A stretch of DNA of 64,000 nucleotides from Moorena producens 3L (GCF_000211815.1 NZ_GL890953.1:37864-101863); one strand, 5' to 3'; counted from the first letter of the stretch, positions 28,780 through 37,301 are shown. Notes: a model not told the origin generated them from the sequence alone. Numbers and translations are program-made.

Positions 28780-29910
28780 GTGCTCAAAATCGCAGTATTG
28801 TTTACTAACTATGGCCCCTACCATATTTCCCGTGTCAGTGCTTTACACGAGCATTGTCATAAAATAGGCTGGAATGTAGTTGGTATAGAATTGGCAAGAG
28901 CCGAAGCTGACTATGCCTGGAAAGCTAATTTACAAAATCTTCCATTTCCGCTTATTTCTGTTGTCAGCGATCGACAGCGAGAGCAGGTAAAGTTTCATCA
29001 ATTACTCCCAAAACTTTACTCTACCCTAAGGAAGGTTCAGCCTGATGTGGTGGTGATTGCTGGCTATTTTGAATCAGCCATGATTGCCACTTTAGTATGG
29101 AGTTTATGGCACAGTAAACTACCAATTTTGCTTTCTGAGACTACAGAAACAGATTTTACTAGAGCCTGGTGGCGTGAAACTATAAAGCGCTGGCTACTTA
29201 ACCGGTATAAATCGGCTTTAGTGGGCGGGCAACCACAAAAACGTTACTTGATCAAATTAGGACTACCTAAGGAAGCCATTTTTTGCGGCTATGATGTCGT
29301 AGGTAATGATGCTTTCCATCCCGACAAAATTAAATCTCTGGCACCTCCTTTAAACAAGCCCTACTTCCTGGCTATCAATCGCTTTATCCCTAAGAAAAAT
29401 CTTCCTTTTGTAATTTCAGCCTACGCTACCTATCGCCAACTAGCCAAAGACAGGGCTTGGGAGTTAGTCCTGTGTGGGGATGGTTCAATGCGCTCTCAAA
29501 TTGAGCAACAGATTAAAGACTTAGGGTTGACTAAGTTTATTCATCTAACTGGTTTTTTACAACAACAAGAACTTCTGCCTTATTTTGCTCACGCTGGCTG
29601 CTTTATCCATGCTAGTACTCACGAACAATGGGGATTAGTTGTCAACGAAGCTATGGCTGCTGGCTTGCCAGTGCTAGTGTCTAATCGCTGTGGCTGTTTT
29701 GAAGACTTAGTAGTTGAAGGGATCAATGGATTTGGTTTTAATCCCTATGATAGGGAACAGCTAACTAAGTTAATGGTTAAGGTAAGTTCAGGGGAAATTG
29801 ACCTAGAAACGATGAGTCAAGCCGCCCTGGAACACATCCATAAATTCTCTCCGGACTATTTTGCTCAAGGTTTGATAAAAGCTGTTGAATACGCCTTAGC
29901 TAATCACTAA
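28780..29910 (+). CDS. Glycosyltransferase family 4 (GT-B)
   Basis: 376 residues from GTG 28780. It begins IAVLFTNYGPYHISRVSAL; the donor domain has FLAINRFIPKKNLPFVI, LVLCGDGSMRSQIEQQ and ASTHEQWGLVVNEAMAAG (Ex7E). NRCGCFEDLV follows. Typical enzyme for adding a hexose or deoxyhexose to a lipid-linked glycan. Confidence 0.88.
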   Translation: MLKIAVLFTNYGPYHISRVSALHEHCHKIGWNVVGIELARAEADYAWKANLQNLPFPLISVVSDRQREQVKFHQLLPKLYSTLRKVQPDVVVIAGYFESAMIATLVWSLWHSKLPILLSETTETDFTRAWWRETIKRWLLNRYKSALVGGQPQKRYLIKLGLPKEAIFCGYDVVGNDAFHPDKIKSLAPPLNKPYFLAINRFIPKKNLPFVISAYATYRQLAKDRAWELVLCGDGSMRSQIEQQIKDLGLTKFIHLTGFLQQQELLPYFAHAGCFIHASTHEQWGLVVNEAMAAGLPVLVSNRCGCFEDLVVEGINGFGFNPYDREQLTKLMVKVSSGEIDLETMSQAALEHIHKFSPDYFAQGLIKAVEYALANH

Positions 29911-30144
29911 GTAAGCATTCAGCTATCAGCTATCAGCTATCAGCTATCAGCTATCAGCTAATGCGCTACTTTAGGTGCTTTTGAATAAAATAAGCACCTC
30001 AAGCAGCGTGAGTCTTGGCCTTGGCCTATGGCCACGCTGCGCGAACGCGAATAGCTGACGGCTGACAGCTGACGGCTGAATGCTTACCAGCTATCAGCTA
30101 TCAACTAATGCGCTACGGCTGACAGCTGAAGGCTGAATGCTTAC
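29911..30144. repeat. Composite inverted repeat with CAGCTAT heptamers
   Basis: GTAAGCATTCAGC (29911) faces GCTGAATGCTTAC (ending 30087 and again 30144). Inside are tandem CAGCTAT units (about 29920-29959) and GCTGACG/GCTGACA units, plus CCACGCTGCGCGAACGCGA, another dispersed motif. Related hairpins are at 38931, 39180 and 61934. No gene in 29911-30356. Confidence 0.8.
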
Positions 30145-30151
30145 ATCACTA

Positions 30152-30352
30152 AAGCGGTTTCTCGCCTAATGAGGTATAGCAGTCGAAGCAAAGCTTAGGA
30201 CATATTTCTTTTCCCTGCTCCCTACTCCCTGCTCCATACTCCCTGCTCCCTGCTCCCTAAAACCTTAGGTGCGCTTTCCGTTGGCGAATTAAATTCGCCA
30301 CGGGTCGCACCTCAAAAATTTGTACCTCATTTAATTTAAAACCGCTATAATT
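30152..30352. mobile_element. MITE-like element with repeat cargo
   Basis: Left end AAAGCGGTTTCTCGCCTAATGAGGTA and right end TACCTCATTTAATTTAAAACCGCTATA are inverted matches of the ends at 36382-36542. Inside are CCCTGCT/CCCTACT heptamers and an AGGTGCG palindrome (30267-30312). The right end abuts the next gene start. Confidence 0.6.
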
Positions 30353-30356
30353 ACTG

Positions 30357-31529
30357 ATGAAACTTCTGATTGTTATTCCTGCTTTAGGGGCTGTTTATGG
30401 GGGTACATCTAAATGCGTAGTGGAACTAGCTCAAGCATTGGGTAACTTAGGCATTACTGTTGACCTAGTAGCCACTAATGCTAATGGTTCTGAGGTTATA
30501 GAAGCCCCTGTAAAAACCTGGTTGGCTAAAACTAATTATCGCCTACAGTTTTTTCCTTACAAAGGGATTGGAGACTACAAATTTAGTTTTTCTCTGAGTA
30601 AGTGGCTATTCCAACACATCGGCGATTATGACTTAGTACAAACTAATGCGATTTTTTCAGTTCCTAACCTGGCTGCTTACTGGGCTTGTCAATGGTATAA
30701 TATCCCTTATGTTATTATACCACACGGGATGCTTGACCCTTGGGCACTTTCCTATAAAGCCTTAAAAAAGCGCATCTACTACACTCTGTTAGAAAAGCCT
30801 GCTCTCCAAAACGCTAGCGCACTGCAAATGCTAGCCTCTACGGAAGCGGAACAAATTAAACCCCTCAACCTCAAAACTCCTATTACTATTGCCCCTAACG
30901 GCATCCACCGTCAAGACTTTGAACAACTCCCTAATCCTGAACTTTTTTATCAACAGTTTCCAGCTACTCGTAACAAAACTCTGATTATTTTCTTAGGACG
31001 TATCGACCCCAAAAAAGGATTAGACTTGCTAGCAACAGCCTTTGGTAAAATACACTCTAAATTTTCCGACACTCACCTAATTCTTGCTGGTCCTGATAAC
31101 ATTGGCTTTCTACCTACAGCTAAAGACTACTTTGCCAATGCAGGTTGTCTGGATGCTGTTACCTTTACAGGGATGCTAACAGGCTCTCTCAAATATGCTG
31201 CCCTTGCTGCTGCTAGTATTTATGTTGCCCCTTCCTATTCTGAAGGGTTTAGTATGTCTGTGCTGGAAGGTATGGCTTCAGGTTTACCTTGTGTTATTAC
31301 CACAGGCTGTAATTTTCCAGAAGCTGCTGCTGCAAACGTTGCCCATGTAGTTGATATTGATGCTGAGGCTATTGCCAATGCTTTAACCCAGTGTTTGCAA
31401 TTTCCCCAACAAGCCAAAGAAATGGGAACTCGCGCTCGTCAACTCATCTTTGAACAATACACCTGGGACTCCATAGCCAAAAAATTGATTCAAGTTTATA
31501 CAGCTATCATCCATAATCAACCTATATAG
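30357..31529 (+). CDS. Glycosyltransferase family 4 (GT-B)
   Basis: 390 residues. Acceptor-domain start LLIVIPALGAVYGGTSKCV, HGMLDPWALSYKALKK linker (often seen in WcaI/PelF-like GT4 enzymes), donor motifs IIFLGRIDPKKGLDLL and YSEGFSMSVLEGMASG (Ex7E). ATG 30357 lies immediately after a MITE right end, so its promoter or ribosome-binding site may be derived from repeat DNA. Confidence 0.88.
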   Translation: MKLLIVIPALGAVYGGTSKCVVELAQALGNLGITVDLVATNANGSEVIEAPVKTWLAKTNYRLQFFPYKGIGDYKFSFSLSKWLFQHIGDYDLVQTNAIFSVPNLAAYWACQWYNIPYVIIPHGMLDPWALSYKALKKRIYYTLLEKPALQNASALQMLASTEAEQIKPLNLKTPITIAPNGIHRQDFEQLPNPELFYQQFPATRNKTLIIFLGRIDPKKGLDLLATAFGKIHSKFSDTHLILAGPDNIGFLPTAKDYFANAGCLDAVTFTGMLTGSLKYAALAAASIYVAPSYSEGFSMSVLEGMASGLPCVITTGCNFPEAAAANVAHVVDIDAEAIANALTQCLQFPQQAKEMGTRARQLIFEQYTWDSIAKKLIQVYTAIIHNQPI

Positions 31530-31672
31530 CGTTTCTCGCAGTTATGAGGTACGCTTCTCAACCTCAAAGTCCCCCTTATTAAGGGGGATTTAGGGGGATC
31601 AATTTGTACCTTATGGGATATATAATTGCTATATCTAATTTCAAATAACTACAATAATTAGTGATTGATCCA

Positions 31673-32334
31673 ATGAAATTAAAAACAAAAAAATAAGAAT
31701 ATTTTTATAAAAATAGTAACCATTTACATCATCATGCTTATTTAATAAAATCTCTGATGGAGATGATAAATGAAACCGTCCCCCCCCACATAATCAACAA
31801 AAAACTCGTATTTTAGACATTGGTTGTGGTAACGGAAGTCTCACTAATTTTATTGCACAACAAGGCTATGAAGTAGTTGGTGTAGAAGAATCAGAATCAG
31901 GAATTAAATTAGCTAGCGATAATTTCACTGATTGCCAATTTATTCAAGGAAGTATCTACAATCTCCCTTATGCAGAATTATCAGATAAGTTTGATATTGT
32001 TATTTCCTTGGAAGTAATTGAACATTTATTTTATCCCAAAGAATTGGTGCGAGCAGCAAAAAAAGTCCTCAAACCACACGGACGTTTAATTATTACCACG
32101 CCTTATCATGGCTATCTCAAAAATCTCATGCTCGCCGTCACAGGAAAAATGGATAAACACTTCACCGCTCTATGGGATTGCGGACATATAAAATTCTTTT
32201 ATGTAAAAACCTTAACCACTTTACTCGAATCAGAAAACTATACAGATATCAATTTTAAATTTGCAGGTAGATATCCCTATCTCTGGAAATCAATGTTGTG
32301 TTCTAGCAGATTAAGTCAGCTAGAATCAACTTAA
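31673..32334 (+). pseudogene. SAM methyltransferase with frameshifts in A7 and C8 runs
   Basis: Starting at ATG 31673, removal of one A from the A7 run (31687-31693) opens a frame through HHHAYLIKSLMEMINETV; a change of one C in the C8 run (31780-31787) then joins NQQKTRILDIGCGNGSLTN, the SAM-binding loop, SLEVIEHLFYPKELV and ITTPYHGYLKN. All class I methyltransferase motifs are present, and the 3' part (32008-32334) is open. Both lesions lie in homopolymers, which leaves three readings: real decay, phase variation or sequencing error. Likely target: glycan sugar. Confidence 0.8.
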
Positions 32335-32338
32335 TTAA

Positions 32339-32466
32339 GTTACAGCATTTTTCATAGCTATCAGGTACACAGTATTTTTTACCTCTTATCTCTTACCTGC
32401 TCCCTGCTCCCTGCTCCCTAAAACCCAATAATTTGTACCTCAACCAACTGAGAACTGCTGTATATA
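32339..32466. mobile_element. MITE-like element between methyltransferase and GT2 genes
   Basis: Left end TACAGCATTTTTCATAGC with CAGGTACACAG; right end TTTGTACCTCAACCAACTGAG and CTGCTGTATA are its inverted counterpart. CCCTGCT heptamers lie inside. A partner with the same right end occurs near 39286-39312. Confidence 0.6.
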
Positions 32467-32468
32467 AA

Positions 32469-33239
32469 ATGCTAGAAAAAACTACCCCACTCATTCTCAC
32501 CTACAACGAAGCGCCCAATATCCAACGTACCCTTCAACAGCTTACCTGGGCAAAGACAATTGTTGTAATTGATAGTTACAGCACAGATGAAACATTAGAA
32601 ATTCTTAAATTATATCCTCAAGTTCAAGTATTTCAGCGAAAATTTGACACCCACGCAACACAATGGAATTACGGTTTAGAACAAGTAACCTCTGAATGGG
32701 TACTGTCATTAGATGCTGATTACAGTGTCACCAATGAGTTAATAGCTGAAATCAAAGCTTTACAAACGGATACAGAAATAAATGGCTATTTTGCCAAATT
32801 CAAATATTGTGTTTTTGGCAAACCCCTTAGAGGAACGATACTTCCCCCTCGTCAAGTTTTATTTCGCAAAGACAAATCAACATATATTGATGATGGTCAC
32901 ACCCAGCTTTTGCAAGTTAATGGCAAATCAGCAATACTCTCTGCCTATATCCATCACGATGACCGCAAACCCTTAACTCGTTGGTTGTGGGCCCAAGACC
33001 GATACATGATAATTGAAGTCAAAAAACTAACCCAGACCCCAGATAATGAAATTAGTATAGGTGACATAATTCGCAAACAAAAAATTATTGCTCCCTTTAT
33101 TATCCTATTTTACTGTCTGATTCTTAAGGGCGGAATTTTCGATGGTTGGCATGGTTGGTATTATGCATTTCAACGGATGCTGGCGGAAACTCTGTTATCG
33201 ATTAGGCTGATTGAATTTGAAAAATTACAGAAGCAGTAA
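32469..33239 (+). CDS. Glycosyltransferase family 2
   Basis: 256 residues from ATG 32469; the frame extends upstream to a TTG at 32433 but that part is MITE sequence. GT-A features: PLILTYNEAPNIQRTL, VVIDSYSTDETLE and WVLSLDADYSVTNEL (DAD). A hydrophobic stretch near the C-terminus (IIAPFIILFYCLILKGG) may attach it to the membrane. Related proteins (WaaE/KdtX-like) add a sugar to lipopolysaccharide inner core; that specificity is only a possibility here. Confidence 0.85.
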   Translation: MLEKTTPLILTYNEAPNIQRTLQQLTWAKTIVVIDSYSTDETLEILKLYPQVQVFQRKFDTHATQWNYGLEQVTSEWVLSLDADYSVTNELIAEIKALQTDTEINGYFAKFKYCVFGKPLRGTILPPRQVLFRKDKSTYIDDGHTQLLQVNGKSAILSAYIHHDDRKPLTRWLWAQDRYMIIEVKKLTQTPDNEISIGDIIRKQKIIAPFIILFYCLILKGGIFDGWHGWYYAFQRMLAETLLSIRLIEFEKLQKQ

Positions 33240-33251
33240 ATATAAACTTTA

Positions 33252-33480
33252 AGAATTGTCAAATAGGGAATCGGGAATCGGAACCCACCCCTAACCCCTC
33301 CCAGGAGGGGAACGGGAATCGGGAATCGGGAGTCGGGAGTCGGGAATCGGGAATCGGGAATCGGGAATCGGGAGTGTGGGAAGTGTGGGGAGATGGGGGG
33401 AACCCTCAAGACGGGACTGGATCCCTAAGACTGTGCTGCTCCCTACTCCCTACTCCCTACTCCCTACAACTAACCCTACG
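33252..33480. repeat. Heptanucleotide repeats
   Basis: About ten GGGAATC/GGGAGTC units at 33309-33372 and four CCCTACT units at 33442-33469. No gene between 33240 and 33501. Confidence 0.85.
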
Positions 33481-33501
33481 GGAAAATCCTTGTATTGACC
33501 C

Positions 33502-34128
33502 ATGAAACGAAACTTATCGTCACGCGGACGTTTCACCAATAAACCTGGTTTTGGCTACCCTCGCAAAACCCTACGGAAAATGCGGGTGGTATTTACCGTT
33601 ACCATCCTATTGATTGCTCTTAGTTTTATTCCCATTCGCTTAGGGCTCGCCCATCTCCAATCCCCCACTCCTGAGGTGATTCTGACCCTCGGTGGAGATA
33701 TTACACGGGAAAAATTTACAGCTGAGTTTGCTCAGCAACATCCTAACCTTGATATTTGGGTCTCTTCTGGACAGCCCACCCCACAAGCCCAAAAGGTCTT
33801 TCGGGAAGCAGGTATTCCTGATCAGCAAGTACATATTGATCGGCGTGCTATCGATACGGTCACCAACTTTACCTCCCTAGTTCAAGATTTCCAAACCCAT
33901 GACATCCACCATGTCTATCTAATCACCTCAGACTTTCACATGCGTCGGTCGATTGCGATCGCCTTCTTTGTTTTCGGCAGTCACGGTATTGCCTTCACCC
34001 CTGTGGCCATTCCTTCCCAGCGGCCTGAGGAATCCTGGCTGCGAGTGGCACGGGATGTAGGGCGCTCAGTGGTTTGGATTATCACTGGTCATACTGGAGC
34101 GAGTCTTCATTATTATTTGAGAGCATGA
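33502..34128 (+). CDS. YdcF/DUF218-family membrane-anchored protein
   Basis: 208 residues. One transmembrane helix (about 28-45) precedes a periplasmic DUF218 domain: PEVILTLGGD, SSGQPTPQAQ, HIDRRAIDTVTNF and YLITSDFHMRRS with the conserved Asp/His. The family includes ElyC and SanA, which affect envelope biogenesis; the enzymatic activity is not defined. Placed at the end of the glycan cluster next to a WcaF-type acetyltransferase. Confidence 0.85.
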   Translation: MKRNLSSRGRFTNKPGFGYPRKTLRKMRVVFTVTILLIALSFIPIRLGLAHLQSPTPEVILTLGGDITREKFTAEFAQQHPNLDIWVSSGQPTPQAQKVFREAGIPDQQVHIDRRAIDTVTNFTSLVQDFQTHDIHHVYLITSDFHMRRSIAIAFFVFGSHGIAFTPVAIPSQRPEESWLRVARDVGRSVVWIITGHTGASLHYYLRA

Positions 34129-34138
34129 TACTTGGGGG

Positions 34139-34455
34139 GAATAGGGAATCGGGAATCGGGAATCGGGAGTCGGGAATCGGGAATCGGGAATCGGGAATCG
34201 GGAATCGGGAATCGGGAGTCGGGAATCGGGAATCGGGAGTCGGGAATCGGGAGTCGGGTGCAGGTTGGCCGGTTGACGCTTAAAACCTTCAACATTCAAC
34301 CTACCCTACGGGAACGCCAAAGGCGAACAAGCTACCCTTCACCGAACCCCAAAGGCGAACAACCTTCAACCTTAAACCACCCAACCTTCAACCTTCAACC
34401 ACCCAACCTTCAACCACCCAACCTTCAACCACCCAACCTTCAACCTTCAACCAAA
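34139..34455. repeat. Heptanucleotide repeat tract (GGGAATC, then CAACCTT)
   Basis: About seventeen GGGAATC/GGGAGTC units (34139-34258) followed by CAACCTT/CAACCAC units (about 34370-34455). The two blocks have different sequence but the same 7-bp period. No gene in 34129-34462. Confidence 0.9.
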
Positions 34456-34462
34456 TCAATAG

Positions 34463-35071
34463 ATGACTACTGACTTAAGTAAACTACCAGCTTTAGATTT
34501 AGCCCCCTTAGTTGATTTACGCAAATACGACTCATCTCGATTTGACCGAGGGCGTCCCAGCTGGTTAATCTTAATCTGGTGGTTGGTGCAAGCGATCGCT
34601 TTTCCCTTAAGTCTTCATAACTTCAACGGCTTCCGCCGATGGCTGCTCCAATTATTTGGAGCCAAGATTGGTACTAATGTCGTCATTCGACCCACTGCTC
34701 GTTTTACTTACCCGTGGAAAGTAGAAATTGGTGACTACAGTTGGATTGGCGATGATGTGGTTTTCTACAGCGTCGATCGGATTCGCATTGGTAGTCACTG
34801 CATTATTTCGCAAAAATGTTACCTCTGTACCGGTAGTCACGATATCAAAGACCCAGCCTTTGGTTTAATCACATCTGAGATAAATGTTGGTAACGGAGCC
34901 TGGATTGCCACCGATTGCTTCGTTGCTCCCGGTGTCCAAATTGGAGCGAATGCCGTCATTGGTGCTCGCAGCAGTGTGTTTAGTAATATCCCAGAGCAGC
35001 AAGTATGCTGGGGAACACCAGCACGTGCTCGGTATCGACGGGAGGTAGGGAATGTAGAATGTAGAATTTAG
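34463..35071 (+). CDS. WcaF-like putative colanic acid acetyltransferase
   Basis: 202 residues. N-terminal ILIWWLVQAIAFPLSLH is the hydrophobic segment typical of WcaF-type enzymes; the left-handed beta-helix follows (VEIGDYSWIGDDV, IRIGSHCIISQ, CTGSHDIKDP with the catalytic His, then VGNGAWIATDCFVAPGVQIG). CWGTPARARYRRE closes the fold. The last seven residues come from GTAGAAT repeat DNA. Acetylates a sugar during polysaccharide assembly. Confidence 0.9.
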   Translation: MTTDLSKLPALDLAPLVDLRKYDSSRFDRGRPSWLILIWWLVQAIAFPLSLHNFNGFRRWLLQLFGAKIGTNVVIRPTARFTYPWKVEIGDYSWIGDDVVFYSVDRIRIGSHCIISQKCYLCTGSHDIKDPAFGLITSEINVGNGAWIATDCFVAPGVQIGANAVIGARSSVFSNIPEQQVCWGTPARARYRREVGNVECRI

Positions 35072-35140
35072 AATTTAGAATTGGGAGTCGGGAGTCGGGA
35101 GTCGGGAGTCGGGAGTCGGGAGTCGGGAGTCGGGAGTCGG
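35053..35140. repeat. Heptanucleotide repeats overlapping a gene end
   Basis: GTAGAAT, TTAGAAT and about eight GGGAGTC units. The stop codon of the acetyltransferase lies inside the first part. Confidence 0.85.
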
Positions 35141-35176
35141 GAAGGCTAATCTGACTCCTCATCTCCCCATGGCATA

Positions 35177-35515
35177 ATGACTATAGAAAATAATGATGTG
35201 ATTAACATGAGCCAGGTTGTGTTTTTGGTTGAGGAAGATCCGGACGAGGGCTATACCGCCAGGGCTTTGGGAGAATCTATCTTTACTCAAGCAGACACCT
35301 TGGATCAGCTGACAGCGATGGTTCGAGATGCTGTTCAGTGTCATTTTGAAGAAGCGAACCGTCCTAACGTTATTCTGCTCCGAACGCGCCCCGCGTGGCC
35401 TACGGCCTCAGCTCCCTATTCCCTGCTCCCTTTGCCAAAGTGTTTATTTAGCATAAGAAGTACGGAAGAGCCAAAGATACTGAAAAACCCTAAATTCTTA
35501 ATTCTTAATTCTTAA
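35177..35515 (+). CDS. HicB-like antitoxin-type protein with altered C-terminus
   Basis: The first about 70 residues (VFLVEEDPDEGYTARALGES, then DQLTAMVRDAVQCHF) match small HicB-like proteins of the 2-oxoisovalerate dehydrogenase/DUF1902 type, which usually end soon after RPN-x-I. Here the frame continues for about 45 residues through dispersed repeat sequence (CGAACGCGCCCCGCG and CCCTATT units), so the native end has been replaced. ATG 35207 is an alternative start. No HicA-type toxin gene adjoins it. Confidence 0.6.
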   Translation: MTIENNDVINMSQVVFLVEEDPDEGYTARALGESIFTQADTLDQLTAMVRDAVQCHFEEANRPNVILLRTRPAWPTASAPYSLLPLPKCLFSIRSTEEPKILKNPKFLILNS

Positions 35516-35596
35516 TTCTTAATTCTTAATTCTACATTCTACATTCTACATTCTACATTCTACATTCTAAATTCTGAGTTCCCTATTCCCCACAAC

Positions 35597-35932
35597 TCAA
35601 CCCACCGCAAAATCACTATACTGACGCATAAACGGAGTGTGAAAGGCTAATACAATATCATACTTAGGAATTCCCAAATCAGTAAGCTCATTCGCTACAC
35701 CATATTCCGTCCCATCATATTGAATCCAAATCTTGTCATTGATAATATCAATGTGAATCAAGCAACCATAGACACGACGATGCTCTTCCCAACCCACACT
35801 GAATATTTGATAGTGGTCGTTTTCTAGATCAAAGGAAGTATAGCGGTCTATATCACCAAACGAAGGTTTTATTTTACTGTAATCGGTTAATATTTTCTTA
35901 ATCGCTTCACGATACTGGTTTAATTTATCCAT
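35597..35932 (-). CDS. xisI: XisI-family protein
   Basis: 111 residues, the family's usual size. It shows YREAIKKILTDY, the DRYTSFDLENDHYQIFSVGW core, HIDIINDKIWIQYDGTE and LAFHTPFMRQY, all typical of XisI. In Anabaena XisI works with XisH and XisF to control excision of the fdxN element in heterocysts, but XisH/XisI pairs are spread through many cyanobacteria as accessory pairs. Its start overlaps the end of xisH by 13 nt. No XisF-type recombinase gene or element is in this window. Confidence 0.92.
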   Translation of the reverse strand: MDKLNQYREAIKKILTDYSKIKPSFGDIDRYTSFDLENDHYQIFSVGWEEHRRVYGCLIHIDIINDKIWIQYDGTEYGVANELTDLGIPKYDIVLAFHTPFMRQYSDFAVG

Positions 35933-36336
35933 TGCACAATTACCTCCTGGTTAGGATCGAATACTAACAGGTTAACTTGATACTCTTTAATACTAAGTTG
36001 AGGGAGTTCTTCACCAAAAAAATCGTCGTAAATCGATAAAGGAACAGCCAAATAAAGTACTCGTTGTGGTTGTTTGAGGCGTAGTACAATCCGGTAATTC
36101 AAAAACTGCCCTAACGCTAAATGAAATTGAAAGACACTAGAAGATGAAATAAAGCTTTTAATTTCAACGGCAATTTGCTGATTCTCCTTCTGTGCAGCAA
36201 TTAGCCTTTCGGCACCTAAGTCGATATGCAATTGGCGATCGCGTAAATCTAACGTTAACGGGTCGTGAGTAATTACCCAATTATCTTGGACAAGCGCTTT
36301 TTTGACAACATCATGAAATATATCCTGAGCAGGCAT
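35920..36336 (-). CDS. xisH: XisH-family protein with nuclease-like core
   Basis: 138 residues, full length. DLGAERLIAAQKENQQIAVEIKSF contains a PD-(D/E)XK-type arrangement (D39, E58, K60), in line with XisH being related to the restriction-endonuclease fold; FQFHLALGQFLNYRIVL follows. Translated just before xisI and coupled to it by a 13-nt overlap. Its described role is in excision of the fdxN element; in this setting among toxin-antitoxin genes a nuclease or defence role is an inference only. Confidence 0.92.
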   Translation of the reverse strand: MPAQDIFHDVVKKALVQDNWVITHDPLTLDLRDRQLHIDLGAERLIAAQKENQQIAVEIKSFISSSSVFQFHLALGQFLNYRIVLRLKQPQRVLYLAVPLSIYDDFFGEELPQLSIKEYQVNLLVFDPNQEVIVQWIN

Positions 36337-36381
36337 TGCTACATTTGCTTTTTATAATGATTCAAAAATCAATAGATCTAC

Positions 36382-36542
36382 TATAGCGGTTTTCAATTTG
36401 GTGAGGTACAGATTTAATGGTTTTAGGGAACAGGGAACAGGGAACAGGGAATAGGGAATAGGGAAGAGAGAAGAGGGAAGGAAGAGAGAATAGGAAACAG
36501 GGCAAAAATTCTGTGTACCTCATTAGGCGAAAAACCGCTATA
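36382..36542. mobile_element. TA-flanked MITE with heptamer cargo
   Basis: 161 bp beginning TATAGCGGTTTTC and ending GAAAAACCGCTATA, with GTGAGGTACA and TGTACCTCAT next to the ends. The outermost TA pairs fit a TA target duplication. The interior is GGGAACA/GGGAATA heptamers (about 36425-36500). Related ends occur at 26069, 30152, 32339 and 39210. Confidence 0.75.
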
Positions 36543-36563
36543 TTCCATAAAATATTATAACGG

Positions 36564-36755
36564 TTAGTCAAAATCATCTGAAATTTTGACTAGCCCCTTA
36601 GCGCTGCCAAACTTAGGGGTTGCTTGTACTGCAATCATTGGCACAATTCTAAAAGATTTCCCATCACTACCGAGGATGACAACCTCTTCCCCTGCTGCTG
36701 CTTCAAGTAGTTCCGCCAGTTTAGTCTCTGCTTCCTTCAAGTGAATTTGGTGCAT
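36564..36755 (-). CDS. Phd/YefM-type antitoxin, C-terminally short, no toxin
   Basis: 63 residues from ATG at 36755 (upstream frame is repeat DNA). IHLKEAETKLAELLEAAAGEEV and FRIVPMIA match prevent-host-death antitoxins that bind operator DNA and neutralise a cognate toxin. It ends GLVKISDDFD, where homologues usually continue with about ten more residues (toxin-contact region). No toxin gene follows; the downstream DNA is a MITE. Probably an orphan remnant. Confidence 0.75.
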   Translation of the reverse strand: MHQIHLKEAETKLAELLEAAAGEEVVILGSDGKSFRIVPMIAVQATPKFGSAKGLVKISDDFD

Positions 36756-36880
36756 GATGATGGTTCCAGAGGCAACGCTTTGAGTATAGCAATTAGAAGG
36801 GAGCAGGGAATAGGGAATCGGGAGCAGGGAATAGGGAATCGGGAATAGGCATGCTAGCAATAGGCAACAGTGTCGGAACT

Positions 36881-37150
36881 GTGCGGCCAGTGCAATGGTT
36901 TTCTGAAGTGTGCGCTCAGTGCAAAGGTTTTCTGAAGTGTGCGTTCAGTGCAACGGTTTTCTGATCACTATTGATAGGAAAAGGAACTTCCAAGCAAGGG
37001 GAGTGTCCCAAGTGTCGGAAGTGTGCGGCCAGTGCAACGGTTTTTTCAAGTGTGCGCTCAGTGCAACGGTTTTTTGATCAAAATTGATCTAAAAAGGGAC
37101 TTCGGGGGGGAGTGTCGGAACTATGTGCTCAGTGCAACGGTTTTCTCAAC
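36881..37150. repeat. Degenerate 29-bp repeats (GTGCGCTCAGTGCAACGG)
   Basis: Six copies of a unit around GTGCGCTCAGTGCAACGG-TTTTCTGAA. Units 1-3 start at 36881, 36910 and 36939 (29-bp spacing), units 4-5 at 37023 and 37052 (29 bp), and a sixth follows near 37123. TGATCA-ATTGAT sequence separates the groups. Not CRISPR-like: there are no unique spacers. The rest of 36861-37301 is CTTGCCT and CCCTACT heptamers. Confidence 0.8.
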
Positions 37151-37301
37151 TGTCGAAAGTGTGGGGAGATCGGGAGTCAGCTCAGCGTTCCCTCTTGCCT
37201 CTTGCCTCTTGCCTTTTGCCTCTTGCCTGTTCCCTACTCCCTACTCCCTACTCCCTACTCCCAGCTAGAATAAAGTGGACTATAGTTTAAGGTAATAAAT
37301 C

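Noticed and set aside
34066..34473. Arg/Gly/Glu- or Pro/Asp-rich frames on both strands
   Set aside because: Artefacts of GGGAATC/GGGAGTC repeats.
36881..37150. CRISPR array
   Set aside because: Repeats are degenerate and directly adjacent or separated by related sequence; no unique spacers and no cas genes nearby.
37023..37268. 81-residue plus-strand frame with Cys residues
   Set aside because: Coded by the 29-bp degenerate repeats and CTTGCCT heptamers rather than by a zinc-finger gene.
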